A stretch of 64,000 bases of DNA from Dysidea avara (Eukaryota > Porifera > Demospongiae > Dictyoceratida > Dysideidae), in the NCBI RefSeq assembly GCF_963678975.1, contig NC_089280.1, positions 14,893,280 to 14,957,279 on the forward strand, written 5' to 3'. Shown here piece by piece: positions 44,521-56,260 of the stretch (the first letter of the stretch is position 1; each line of letters starts with the position of its first letter). The translations under genes and the position numbers were made by a program. The notes under the pieces were generated by a model. It did no database searches. It worked only from the letters and a program-made list of their open reading frames with translations, and was not told where the DNA came from.

Positions 44521-47500
44521 ATGAGTGGTGATTGTTGTGTAGACGCTGTAAGCTTGACAGAACAGCTGAAAGGTGTGTTACCACCTATTGAACTGGGTAT
44601 AGATGAACTGGCACAAGAAAGTGATGCTCAGGTAAGCTTTTGCTTAGGATAATCCTTCTTACCACTAAGTTACCAGTTTGTGGTCAGACTATACTGTATA
44701 GCATCAGTGGTAATTCACTAATATTATAGCATACTGTTATTAGTTCTTAATTATTTAGTCTGCATGAAATTGTGAGCCTGTATCCAGCCAGAGTTAAAGA
44801 GAATTACAGCTAAGGTGAACTTGGAGAAGGCATGGGTATGCTTTCTTACACGTACCTAAATATGCCACTTTTACCATAACGTCTTTTGACAATTATTTTG
44901 GTATATTTGCACTGTAGTGTTCATGTGCATGTATCATATAGTAGCTGTTTCGACTTCAAAGTGAAAGTAAGCATATTCACATATTATTCCAGAGATATTC
45001 ATTGTCCACAAAGAATGTGTAGTTTATGAGATTACAGTAGAACAATTTTTTAAGGTTGCAAGCTTGCTCATATACTAGTTGCACACGGTGACACATATGT
45101 AGTATCTACAATAATTTATCATTCCCATGTGTAAGGCCTACTTGTTCCTGCCACTTTTCTTCATTAACAAATGAATACATATAAGGTGCATGTAGTTGGT
45201 TTGATTATCATACACCAAAATTATTGAGAATTTCTTACGAAACAATTTCTAACTGCCATGTTGTAGAATGCTATTCTATGTAAGATTTGTTCTATTAAAG
45301 TGGTTTGTATTACATACAATTTGGAGAAATGTTAGTAGAATTGTTATACATTAGGGGGTTCAGTTATATAATAGCTATACCATGCACACCAACCTGTATC
45401 AAATTACTCACACACACACATATGCATATATACGTGTATATATAAGCAACCAGTATATGGGGGGGGGAGAGCTCAATGACAACCACATCTGCTATGTTGT
45501 ATGTGGCTTGTTGAGCAAACGTGTCTGTTTTTTGTATTTTGCACTATGTCTCATGGTAACGGTGTAACCAAGTGTTATCTCAGTACATCTTGTTGATTTT
45601 TTTCTTCATCCAGTCTCAGCCTGCAGTGGTAAAGAATTTTCAATGTAACATCTGTTTGCAGAAATTTACAAGAAGCACAAACCTTAATAGTCACAAGGAG
45701 ACTGCCCACGGTGAAGAAGGAAAACATCATGCTTGTAGGTTTGAATGTCCAAAATGCGATGCTCGATATCGGACAATGACAGAATTGGTATCCCACTGTA
45801 ATGAATATCACCATGACATTAATTTTGGTTTGTATTATCTATATATTTAACTATTAAGTGTATATATGATATATATGTAGGGATGCAAAATCATGAGTTT
45901 GAGACCAATCAAGAATGTATAACATGGAAAGAAAAAGAAGAGGCTACCTCAAATACACACTATATCCTACACCATCAGCCCTATGTGATGTCATCAAGCG
46001 AAAATGATGGTGTTAGTGGTAAGTTATTTTACTACGTTCAGATATTCAGTTCTATTATTGCCATTAGATGTAGCACAGGAACGCTACTATTATGTATGTT
46101 GCCGAGATGGAAACTACAAAGCATCCAACCAGCCACGCAAAACTCAGAAAAAACGGCCACATCAAAAGCCAAGCAGAAAACTGGGGAAAACATGCATCTC
46201 TCGAATGTATGTTACTAAGTTTAGCTCGGGTAAAATGGAAGTCAAGTTCATCTCAGCCCATTCCAATCACAACCCAGATGAAGATGAAGCTGGATTTGTA
46301 CCACTGCCAGTAAGTACAAAGGAAGAAATTGCTATGAAGCTTAGTGTGAGGATTTCGATTGAAAGAGTAATGGAAGGTATTTAGTACTGCATGTATGCAT
46401 GCACACACAGACATTCATACAGACATGAACATGTCTGGTGCATATAATATAAAGTAGTAATATACACTGGCTATCATATATATAAGTGTATCACATAATA
46501 TATGAGCTTATCTGAGATGTTTACGCAGTAGTTTTAGTACGTAATTAATATTATTGCTAGACATTAAGGAGGGTGTTGGACATCGCACTATGCGAAAACA
46601 GTTTCACGAGTCTCTGTCTCGAAAGCACTTAGCATCCAGAAGGGACATCTTAAACATCAAACATGGCACTCTAGATCAATCAGTCATACAGCATAGTGAT
46701 GATGCTACATCAGTTCAATTGGCTGTTAATGCACTCCAAGAAGAGGAATACAATCCCATTCTGTACTTTAAGCCCCAACACATTGATGATGAAAATAATC
46801 CACAGCTATCAACGGACACCTTCATACTGATTTTACAAACAGAATTTCAGAGGCAAATGTACAGTCAGTTTTGCTCTAAAATTGTGTGCATAGACTCAAC
46901 ACATGGCACAAATTCGTATAAATTTAAGCTCATCACATTGTTAGTATCAGATGATTTTGCTGCAGGTTAGTTGTGATTCCATCGTGGCTTACTCTTGTGA
47001 TCTATTTATCTACTTAACTTGCGCAGGCCAGCCTGTTGGATGGTGTATTACAGACAAGGAGGATAGAGATGTTGTGAAAATTTTTCTAGAAAAGATGAAG
47101 ATGAAAAGTCCAGATTCAGAAGTATCAGTAATTATGACAGATGATGGTAGGTCATATTAAAATAATATTTTTTTAGAATCATAGTTATTGCTTTTTGTTA
47201 AACATGATATCATTATCGCTGCATGTATGTAACTTCAGACAATGTTGGATGGAAAGCAGCACAAGAAGTGTTTGGACAAGGACTGCATCACTTACTTTGC
47301 CGGTGGCATTTAGATAGGTAAGCGTGTATGTATGTATGGTTCAATTTATACACCACATTATGTACATGTGCACATATATTTGCATATACTGCATGTAATG
47401 TACACTTTGCAATGCTCTTACAATTACATATACTGTAGATCATGGAGAAACAATGTTCGATCAAAAGTCTCACAACCAAACCAACTGGATATATATCAGA

Positions 47501-50500
47501 CACTCTGCATTATGGAAAGTGAGCTGGATGAAGAAGAATTCAAAAGGATGATCTGCTCCTTTGTGCAACACTGGGAAAAGAAAGAAACAGTATTCATTAA
47601 ATATTTCCAGGAAAACTATTTAAATAGATGAGGTAAGAAATATACTATTAGCTCGTTTTACGTACACATAATTGAAGCATCACACACATACATACATTAC
47701 AGTGTATTGTTGCAAAGGTATGTATAAACAAGAATAATATTAAGCAGGTACTGGCAGCAACAACACATTAATTTCCTTAGAGTACTGGCAGTAAGCAACA
47801 CATTGCTGTGTAGATGACAACTTCCTTAGAGTACTGCCTGTGTTTGTGTGTATGAAAAAAAACAGTACTCTTGGTGTGCCCCAAGACTAATACAGTACTT
47901 GGCTTAGTTTTGTGCTGTATTAGTCTCTTAACATTTCCCTTGTGCTGCATTTTCCACACAAGTGTATGTATCCTATACAGTAACATTATGCTTTTATTAC
48001 ATATAGAGAAATGGGCACGGTGTTTTCGGAAATTTGCACATGCTGATACCGACACGAACATGTACTTAGAAAGGTATGCAGAAGTCAGTCAACAACAATG
48101 AGCAATATCCGCAATGACTTTTCATGTATATCTATCTATGATGTGACAAAACAAAATGGCTGCTGTAGTGTGGGGACATTGTACAGGAAGGCATTGGGCG
48201 AGATAACACACAATTGAGCATGTGAGTATAGTACTAAGGGAAATGTAAAACAAAATCCTCTAAACAATATTCAGTAAAACACCATGCTGCTAAAAATACA
48301 TAATAATACATGAAGGCTGCTACCATTTTTACAGTATAAGACTCCTATGTATGTTTGTAAAAAGCTCTATATAACATAGTACAGTACATTAGAACTTGTA
48401 TTTACAATGTATCTGTAGCACGTTAATGTATAATATTACTATATGTAGCTTTCACAATAAACTGAAGACAGTCTACTTAAATGGGAAAGTGAACAGGAGG
48501 ATTGATGTCCTACTTGATGTTCTTTTGAAGATTGAACATGATCAGTTTTTTCAATATGAAATGAAACACCGTCTATTATACCCAAATAAGCAGACCATCA
48601 AAATTGAAGATGCACACAAAAGGGGAATAAAGATCTCACCAGAATCAGTAAATGTAACTGTAATAGTTTATTAAGTACATGTGCTCATGTGTATTTTATA
48701 TAGAAAATTTGTGACACCCAATGGCATATACCTAGTCAGTCTGGGAATCATTTTCCAGGGTACACCATCACAAAGCTGGCAACTACTTGCAGAAACACAA
48801 ACTGCACAATTAAATGTAAAATTTGTGGTGAATTGTGTTATCACTTGTACAAATGTGATGACATGTGCTACGATTACATGAACGGAAACCTCTGCAAACA
48901 CTTACATCGAATTCACTCCTTGTTAGTTGATTCTGCAGAAGAAGCGCAAATTGATGATTCAGCTAATGTTGAGATGGTAGTAACTGATGAGGAGACAGAA
49001 GACACCGAGGAGACCCATGATCCAGTCAACCCACAATACAGTTTGCCAAATGGTTCTTCCAGAAGCACCTGTGAGATATTAGTGTAGTAATCAAATGAAG
49101 AAAAGATGTTATATACACATCTATCATGTATGCAAAAGCAAGAGTTCATAACGAAGGAAGTTGGTCACATGTCATCATTCATCTCGTGATCTCTAAGAAA
49201 GTGTTGAACTAATTCAACATTGACACATATCTCTTACTATTCTAAAGGACAAATTGTATATACATACCATAGTGTCCCAGAGCCCTTACAAACCTTCTCA
49301 GTAAAACGCACTACTTTCCTAGCTGCTGAACAAGCCTTAACACTTACAACAATGCTGAATTTCACATCATAGGGTTATATGACGTGTGACCAACCTCCTC
49401 TGGGTTCATAAATCCTCTATAATTTTAATATTCTGTAAAACATTTAATACTATGAACTCTTGGCAATAGTTATAACAAAAGTAGGCTTACATATACGTAG
49501 TTGCAGGTGTAGGTAAATTCCCCATACTTCTCATTATTAATTTAATATTTGTTTGTTATACATATTTCAGAGCTTTCCCCAGCAAAACAAAGTAGAGCAG
49601 TGAAACTGCCAATATGCTTACCAATATCAAAGTCAATTAGTTAATAATATACATGTATTCGTTTTATCGTCAAAAGAATTTTTAGTAAAGTAGGGTGGTG
49701 TTGCACCATTTTATCACTCTTTAGGGAAGCTCTGTAATTCAACATTAATGAACTCATACGTATATATATATATATATGCATGCCACATCATAGGAAAGAA
49801 TATAGTATGCAAGAGATATTAGAATTGCTCATGTAGTAGCTTAGTGTACAAATTGTTACTAAATAAAAATAAATTCTGTATATCCCCAGCCAGTTTTGCG
49901 GCAAGGTTTTGACACACAAAATATTGACCTTTGCATTATCAAGTACATGTGTAGCTGAGGACATGACTATAGTGGAACATCAATTGGTTGTTTACTTTAG
50001 TACTAGCTGTGTTCTGTGTAATACACAGGTTTGCATACAGACGCAAACATTTCAGTAGCCAATCTGCTCAACTAAACTGTAAAAGATGAATAGTAGTAGT
50101 ACCTCATGCAAGACGATTCTTATTGTTAATGTCAAGAGTATGTGTTTGGAATCTCAAAGGTTTGTGTTTCCAAAAATATATCAACCTCAATACATATGTT
50201 GTATGGTGCTATAGTGCTATTTGCCGGGTATGATCCGATGTATTGAAATTACCTGAAAGCTTCCAAAAATTTTCAATGTTCTGTTTAACAACACTCTACT
50301 GATAGACTGACCGAAATAATTGAACATTGCTTTTGTAGTACTTATGAGCAGTTGCTGGTATATGTAGGGTAGCTATATCACTTAAAATAAAGAATGTTTC
50401 ACATCTTAGGCCAATTTCAATAAACTTTGTGTTTTTTTGGCAAGAAAGATCCTATATTTTCAGTACAAAATATAGTAATATAATTATTTTGTTCACCTAG

Positions 50501-53500
50501 CAAGTAGACATAATTCCATGAATGGATTACAAAAGTAAGGAACACTCAACGTTACCACCATGTACCCTGTCGTTGGCTACTGACAAATGGTACAGCAATT
50601 ATAATGTAACTTAGCTACCATTTGACATGAAAGGTGTAGCCATTTTCACTCTGCTAGTTGCAACATGGATCAAGAATTTTAATCATCAAAAAATTGCCTT
50701 GATCACTTGATTTTATTTTTAAAAGTATCTTGAATCTTGATTGCCAACCATATAAGCTTACTAAATTCTTTGTGTTGCTGCTTGATTGCCATTTCTGCAG
50801 GACACCTTAATTGCTTCATTCACCGCAAAACAGCACCCTGACTGGATCTCAATCATGCTTCGACAGGTAGTATAGAAGTGACTACCCCTTGACACTTTTC
50901 AGCCAGCAAAAAATTTATTTTCATACTATTCAAGGGTCAACACAATTCAGTATTACAGTGGAATTAACTTGTATTCGCAGCTACACCATAGGTCACATAT
51001 TTCATTTAACCGGGTGGCTGTATTACTGCATAATTGTCTCTTTTGCAAAGCTTATTGATTTAACACATATTGTACAAGATTGTGATACATAATATTAATC
51101 ATGTAAATACTAGCCTTTACTTATGTTGCCTTGTTCTATTATCAGTGAACTTTTTACTTCTTTCATTGTCTATAGCATGTGAACATCATTTACAGATAGC
51201 ACAAAATTTACTAGTCCAATTACAAGCTATGATAAGTAGTGGAAATTCAGGATTGCAGCATTGCTTACCTCATGTAAATGCAACATTAAAGAAACTTGTA
51301 TACACTTGTGATGCTGCCAGCAAGATGGATACTACAGGCACAATTACTTCCTTTGAAGACAAGGAAAATTTTGCTCCTGGAAAGAAAATGAATCTTCAAC
51401 CACGATTTACTGCTACCAGTAATACTCCTGGACGCAAGAAAAGAAAGAATGTGTTACAGTATGTAAATGATAAATTTTCTATTTACATACAGTGTGCTTA
51501 TACATAATAGCTACACACAGACACACACACTAGATACAAACTTACTATACACACACACAGAGACAACACACACTAGTTACGTACATACAGTGCACACCAG
51601 CTACACATACACACACTAGATACAAACTTACTAACTACACACACACACACACACACACACATACACACTAGTTACATACATACAGTGCACACCAGCTACG
51701 TATACACACACTAGATACATACGTACAGTACATATCAGCTCTACATATATACACACACATACACAAAGCAAAGCCCATGAAACATAGCACCAGCACCGGG
51801 ATATCTGGCATCACTCAGGAACTTGACCCTTGTGCAGGCAAATCCTCCTGGGGCAGGACTTGTAACCTGCGGAAGGACTGTCCAGGTATCACAGAGAGAG
51901 GTTGCAGAACCCGAAGTTCTGTAAACACCAGGTACCTACCAATTGATGTTACAGCTGGGCGGGCTGCTTCCCCAGATGACACCAGTCCACCAGGTCCCCA
52001 ATATACTGCTGGGTAGACTGGAGCATGAAGAAAAGATTCTTGCTCAAGGAATCAACAACACCAAATTGGCATAAACAGGCATCGAACCTGGAAGCTTTTG
52101 ATTGCCAGGATGATGCTCTAGTCACTTACACACACGCACGCACACACGCACACAGAGTACATACATTAGCTATACACATACTAGTAATGTACTAGTTACA
52201 CACATGTGTGTGGTGGCTAGTATGTACTGTACGTAACATAGAGTACATACTAGCTATATATGTACAATACATACCCTGTACACATACCCTATACACATAG
52301 TAGTTACATATGTATGTACAGTACTTAATAGTTACACACATAATACATACTAACACACAATTTTGCTGTGAATAGACTAGGGTAATCATGATAACAAGAT
52401 AGTTACACATGTACGGACATATTTAATGACTGCAAGCTGTGTACCTACTTAATGATTGTTATACTACAATGTAATCATTTAAACTTCCACCAGTCTTAGT
52501 ACTGTGTATTGGCTTTATGAAAGGTCTTAATAGTGCAGCAGGTTTATGTCTGGTATATAGTTTCACTCTATATTTTTGAAATTAGTTTCATTTGTAATTT
52601 TGTATCACGTGTGTCTTGTGCTGTTTTGCTGGTTATGGCTGCCATATGTGACAATACAGCTATGCTGATAAAGAAAGTAAGCAACACATTAGAAAGGTAC
52701 TGGTAGCAACAATAGATGATGACCCTAGTAATGAGGCAAGACAACAAACAAATACGATAACATGTGATGTAAGAATATAATAACATACTGATGCTCTATC
52801 ATCATGTCATGTGCTGCACAGGATACCACTGAAGTGCAGGATGATGTAACCACAAAGAAAGAACGTGAAACTGGTATGTACAAGTACACATAAGCATTAC
52901 TGTATATGGATGCACAAAGGAATATTGGAAAATCACGTAATTGTTTACTAACAAACACACTGGTGTTGTACGTCAGCTTCTTGTACCACCCAAGTGTGCA
53001 CTTTGATTTACCTGACTCTTAAAATAAAAATGTCCGTGTGCATCTACACAGTTGCTAATGTGTAATATGTTGACATGGTAAGTTTTAATTTTGCAATAAT
53101 TTAGACAAAAATCTGTGTGTATAAAGATTTGTACATACTTTAAAATTAAACCATATACAGTAGCATGTTGTCAATAAGCTGATACGTACCTGACAAAAGC
53201 AGGATTTTTTATTTATTTATTTTTTTTTAATTCTCAACATTTCAGCCAATTAGATAATTAGAATGCTTCATCACAAATTTGGAAAGAATCATACCGCAAG
53301 ACAGGAAACTCTGAAGAAAAAAAATTTGACAAGTTTAACAAATTATTGGTTACATTTGTCAAATTTTAATTTGTGTCAATTATCACCTCAAAACTTACTT
53401 AGGGTTTAGATCTGTGATTTCCTGCTTTTCATCAAATTTTTTAAGCTGATTAATTGTGAATTCGTCAAATTTTATTTTCGTCAATAATTTCCTGTTGTAC

Positions 53501-54879
53501 AGTAACAGAATGTATACTTTTATGGTTTCATCATAAGAACATATGGTGAAACTTTCATGGGGTGCAGACACAGATATTTGGTTTTGAAATGTTATGTAGG
53601 TCAAGTAGTACTACAGATGTAACAAATTTCAATTACGCTGCTATAAATCCATCCATGTGTTAATAAAAAATTGAGCTATCAACTGCATAGGAGATGAATG
53701 CACACATACAGTGTACTGTAAACATGCATCTGTATTCTTGCTTGATGCAATCAGAATGATTATACACCTGTATATTGTACACTTGGTATAACATATTATA
53801 GTGGGAAGCAAGCGTGTAGGTACCAGATGTGGAGTGTGTGATGGATGTACTACTACAGTTGACTGCAGCTGCTGTAAGCACTGCAAGGACAAGAAAAAGA
53901 ATGGTGGTCCAGGACGGCTTAAGAAAACATGTATCAAGAAAGTGTGTACTGCAATAAACAGTGCAAATTCACGACTGACTGTACTTCAAGAAACATTGCA
54001 AGCTTGTAAGGTTTTAACAAGATGTTCATATGTCACTTATGCTCAAACAGATACTATTGCTCAAACACTAACTGCAGTAACAAGTGCAACAACATCAAGT
54101 TCATTGTTCTTGAACTCAGGTATGTAATAGTTGAAGCTATATGTGAATGACACCATTTTTTAAAATAGATCAATGCACAACTAATTCCTTGCCAAAGATG
54201 TCCGTTGCACAATATTACCAGGTACGTGTATATGTTGCGGCAATAATATCAAATACTGATTGTATAGGGAATAGCAGCAGGCACACTCAACAAGTTACCA
54301 ACAGCCAAAATAGCCGATGATCCAATCCCCCCACAAGTTCTCCATTTGTTTAACACTTGCAGTAGTAACTTTAGTGCAGCAGCTCTCTTCCTCAAACGAC
54401 AAGGAAGAATTGAGAGCGTGTTGGGAGATGGGAACTGTCTGTTCCGCTCCCTTGCCTTTAATGTACACAAAAACCAAGATATGCATGTGAAGACCAGAGA
54501 AGACATCACACGGTTTATCAAGCAACACAAACACATGTTTCAACCATATTTAACACAAGACAGGAACATTGACAGACATTTACACAACATGGCAAAGCCT
54601 GGTACATGGGGCACACAGGTTGAATTACTAGGGGCAGCAACACTCTACCAAGTGCCAATCTACGTTGCCAGCACAAGTCAAGATCAAACATCTCACTGGA
54701 GGAAGTACACTCCACTTACACACCTGAAAACTATTGAAGAGACATGCACAAATAAAAGCTACATGGAGATAGCCCACCTAGATTCTTGTCATTTTGACCC
54801 CATTGTACCAGTAGACAGTAACAGTAGTAGTGAACCAACTATAATGGCAAGGCACCACCAAGGAGGAACGATTCATTAA
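44521..54879 (+). CDS. MULE transposase fused to C2H2, SWIM-like, CXXC and OTU domains; one in-frame TGA
   Basis: Exons: 44521-44631, 45614-45827, 45881-46018, 46068-46376, 46561-46965, 47027-47146, 47239-47317, 47439-47632, 48007-48073, 48449-48647, 48704-49070, 51176-51458, 52660-52768, 52822-52873, 53802-54119, 54169-54221, 54268-54879. All junctions are GT-AG with matching phase; total 3630 nt, 1209 codons. Residues 46-69 and 80-103 are C2H2 fingers (CNIC...H..TAH, CPKC...H...H). Residues 155-225 form a FLYWCH/FAR1-like region (YYYVCC, HSNHN). The MULE catalytic core has D369 (CIDSTHGTN), D432 (MTDDDN), LLCRWHLD at 451-458 and E545 (TNMYLESFHN). A cysteine-rich SWIM-like zone lies at 615-680 (CKHLH). 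A CXXC finger with all eight Cys is at 892-931 (CGVCDGC, KNGGPGRLK). An OTU peptidase spans about 1050-1190 (GDGNCLFRS with D1060 and C1063; H1181 in SCHFD). Codon 523 is TGA, the last whole codon before an intron; otherwise the frame is open. Inferred: cut-and-paste transposase with CpG-reading and deubiquitinase-type modules. Confidence 0.85.
49071..51175 (+). other. Intron 11 of the MULE gene (2.1 kb)
   Basis: The largest intron. AT-rich. One segment at about 50803-50866 is open in one frame (DTLIASFTAKQHPDW) between AG and GT, but including it breaks the exon 11 to 12 phase, so it is left out. No repeat families were recognised. Confidence 0.5.
51508..51770 (+). repeat. CA-rich minisatellite in MULE intron 12
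   Basis: Two to three units of roughly 110 bp made of (CA)n, ACACTAGATACAAACTTACT, CACTAGTTACRTACATACAG and TGCACACCAGCTACRTATAC blocks. It adjoins the SINE at 51775-52135. Confidence 0.8.
51775..52135 (-). mobile_element. tRNA-derived SINE bounded by CA repeats
   Basis: On the minus strand the element begins near 52125 with TGACTAGAGCATCATCCTGG (box-A-like), followed by CCAGGTTCGATGCCTG (box B) at about 52093-52078. It then has a 280-bp body ending at 51775 beside (TG)n/(CA)n. It lies inside MULE intron 12 and antisense to the gene. The 79-codon plus-strand frame at 51777-52016 is not a gene. Confidence 0.65.
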
Positions 54880-55134
54880 ATAACTAATGACTTATTCTCG
54901 ACTTAGCTATTAATATTGCAAAGAGTTACTTGAGTTTTATCTTATTTTAATGTGGGAGCCTAATGTGGGAAGGTTAAGAAATACAAACAGTAATGTACAA
55001 AACACAACTTACTGGCGAGGAAGACAACGGTGTACAATTGAGAAGCAGGTGAATTAACTGAACAAATGAAGTCCCCGTAGTCCAAAAAGCGCATCAAACT
55101 ACACTGATTAAGCGCACAAAATATTACGTTCTCA

Positions 55135-55173
55135 TGGTTACAAGCGCCTGCTTCGCGTCGCATAACGGGATTT
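55135..55173 (-). repeat. MULE right terminal inverted repeat
   Basis: Exact complement of 44423-44461. It lies 256 bp downstream of the stop codon of the transposase gene. It is followed by AATGTTAAC, the likely right target duplication. Confidence 0.95.
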
Positions 55174-55281
55174 AATGTTAACCGTGTGTGCGTGTTCGTG
55201 ATTGATTGGTTGGTATACAAGTTTGAAGTTTCTTATATCAAGAATTCACTAATATTAAAAACTCTTGTTTATATTCATTAG

Positions 55282-56260
55282 ATCTTATGGACTTCGCTGA
55301 AAAGAGGAAAAGTTAATAGCAAAGACAATGAGTATCTTCAAATGATGGATCTTTATGTTGAGCTGTTAACAAATCTTCAAAGACAACTGCAAGTGTATTG
55401 TTGATGTGCTGAGAAACTATGCTAGAGCTGGGGATTCTTCTGCCAGTGGTTCAAACCAAAAGGTATTAACATCAGCGTTCAAGGTTTGCACCATTGTGTT
55501 TCTGTAAGTAGTGTAGTATGTGTTATGCTGACGTAGGTGCAGTACTTGTAAGGGACTGCATCAGTCAGCAGATTAGTGAAGCACAGCTTAAGGTGTGTGC
55601 ATGAGTGTGAAAGAAGTGTTTTATGTCGCATCTTCTTAGCTATTGTTCACGTCCATTGAAGAAGACATATACGACTATCAATACCAAACAACAGCCTTTC
55701 CACTGCTAAGGGTGTGTCTCCATAGTACATGTTAATGTGCGATGTAACTTGTGATGTGTTAGGCTTTCTTGGAACAGTCTGGTGTAATTGATAACTGCAC
55801 CACTTTATTCATTACTTATGAATTTGAGTGGTTATTAATTTTTTTCAGGAAGGTTGGTCATCATCACTGTTACCTAAGTGACATGCTGTGTGCTACCTAT
55901 GCTGTGCTACAGTTTCTCCCAGACTATAAACTGAAGAAGAAGCTTTAGTCTTACCTTGATTTGTTCATATAGGTACGTAAAATACTTGTTTATATTTACA
56001 TACTTATATTTTGTGACTAGCTTTGAGGTGCAGGGTGGCAGAGAGCCGGTATTGGAAACGTCTGTAATATTTGCTAAATTCCCAAAGGTAAAAAATTGTG
56101 GTCTGTTTACTAAGCTCGTATTTGCTTTCACCAGACAACTCTGCAAAATGGCAACATACTTTTTCATCCCAGTGGCCAGTCGTCTTGTTAATGATGACTC
56201 ACCAATGTGTAGGTCTATGGTGGCTGAAGCAATGAAAGATTTAATCACTAATGTGAGGAA
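55282..56260 (+). pseudogene. UTP20: UTP20-like gene fragment (small-subunit processome protein)
   Basis: Exon-like blocks with intact splice sites but broken frames: 55282-55462 (frameshift near 55390), about 55538-55592 (AVLVRDCISQQISEAQLK), 55640-55711 (LLFTSIEEDIYDYQYQTTAF), 55763-55800 (AFLEQSGVIDN), about 55850-55945 (VLQFLPDYKLKKKL, then stop), 56027-56086 (GGREPVLETSVIFAKFPK) and 56135-56260 (FFIPVASRLVNDDSPMCRSM, frameshift at its start). The order and spacing match the C-terminal third of UTP20 as I remember it (I/V-EED-x-YD...TAFGLLKAI; DYPL..KL; FIPL...NDDS). UTP20 is an HEAT-repeat-type nucleolar scaffold for 18S rRNA processing. At least three frame disruptions indicate a pseudogene or assembly errors. 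Upstream exons are not visible; the MULE ends 108 bp before the first block. Confidence 0.65.

Larger units (their letters stand above)
44423..55173 (+). mobile_element. Autonomous-type MULE DNA transposon, about 10.75 kb
   Basis: Left terminus AAATCCCGTTATGCGACGCG at 44423 and its exact complement ending at 55173; the perfect inverted repeat is 39 bp. Flanks ATTTTTAAC (44414-44422) and AATGTTAAC (55174-55182) agree at seven of nine positions, consistent with an aged 9-bp duplication as made by Mutator-like transposases. Nearly the whole interior is one intron-rich gene (44521-54879) with transposase, SWIM-like, CXXC and OTU domains. Introns hold a minisatellite and a SINE. The 98 bp from the terminus to the start codon would be promoter and leader. 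Confidence 0.85.

Noticed and set aside
50803..50866. Extra exon in MULE intron 11
   Set aside because: Open in only one frame, and its inclusion would break the phase-1 junction between 49070 and 51176 that otherwise yields a continuous protein.
51777..52016. 79-codon frame with Cys and Gly residues
   Set aside because: It lies antisense within a tRNA-derived SINE whose box A and box B are visible on the minus strand.
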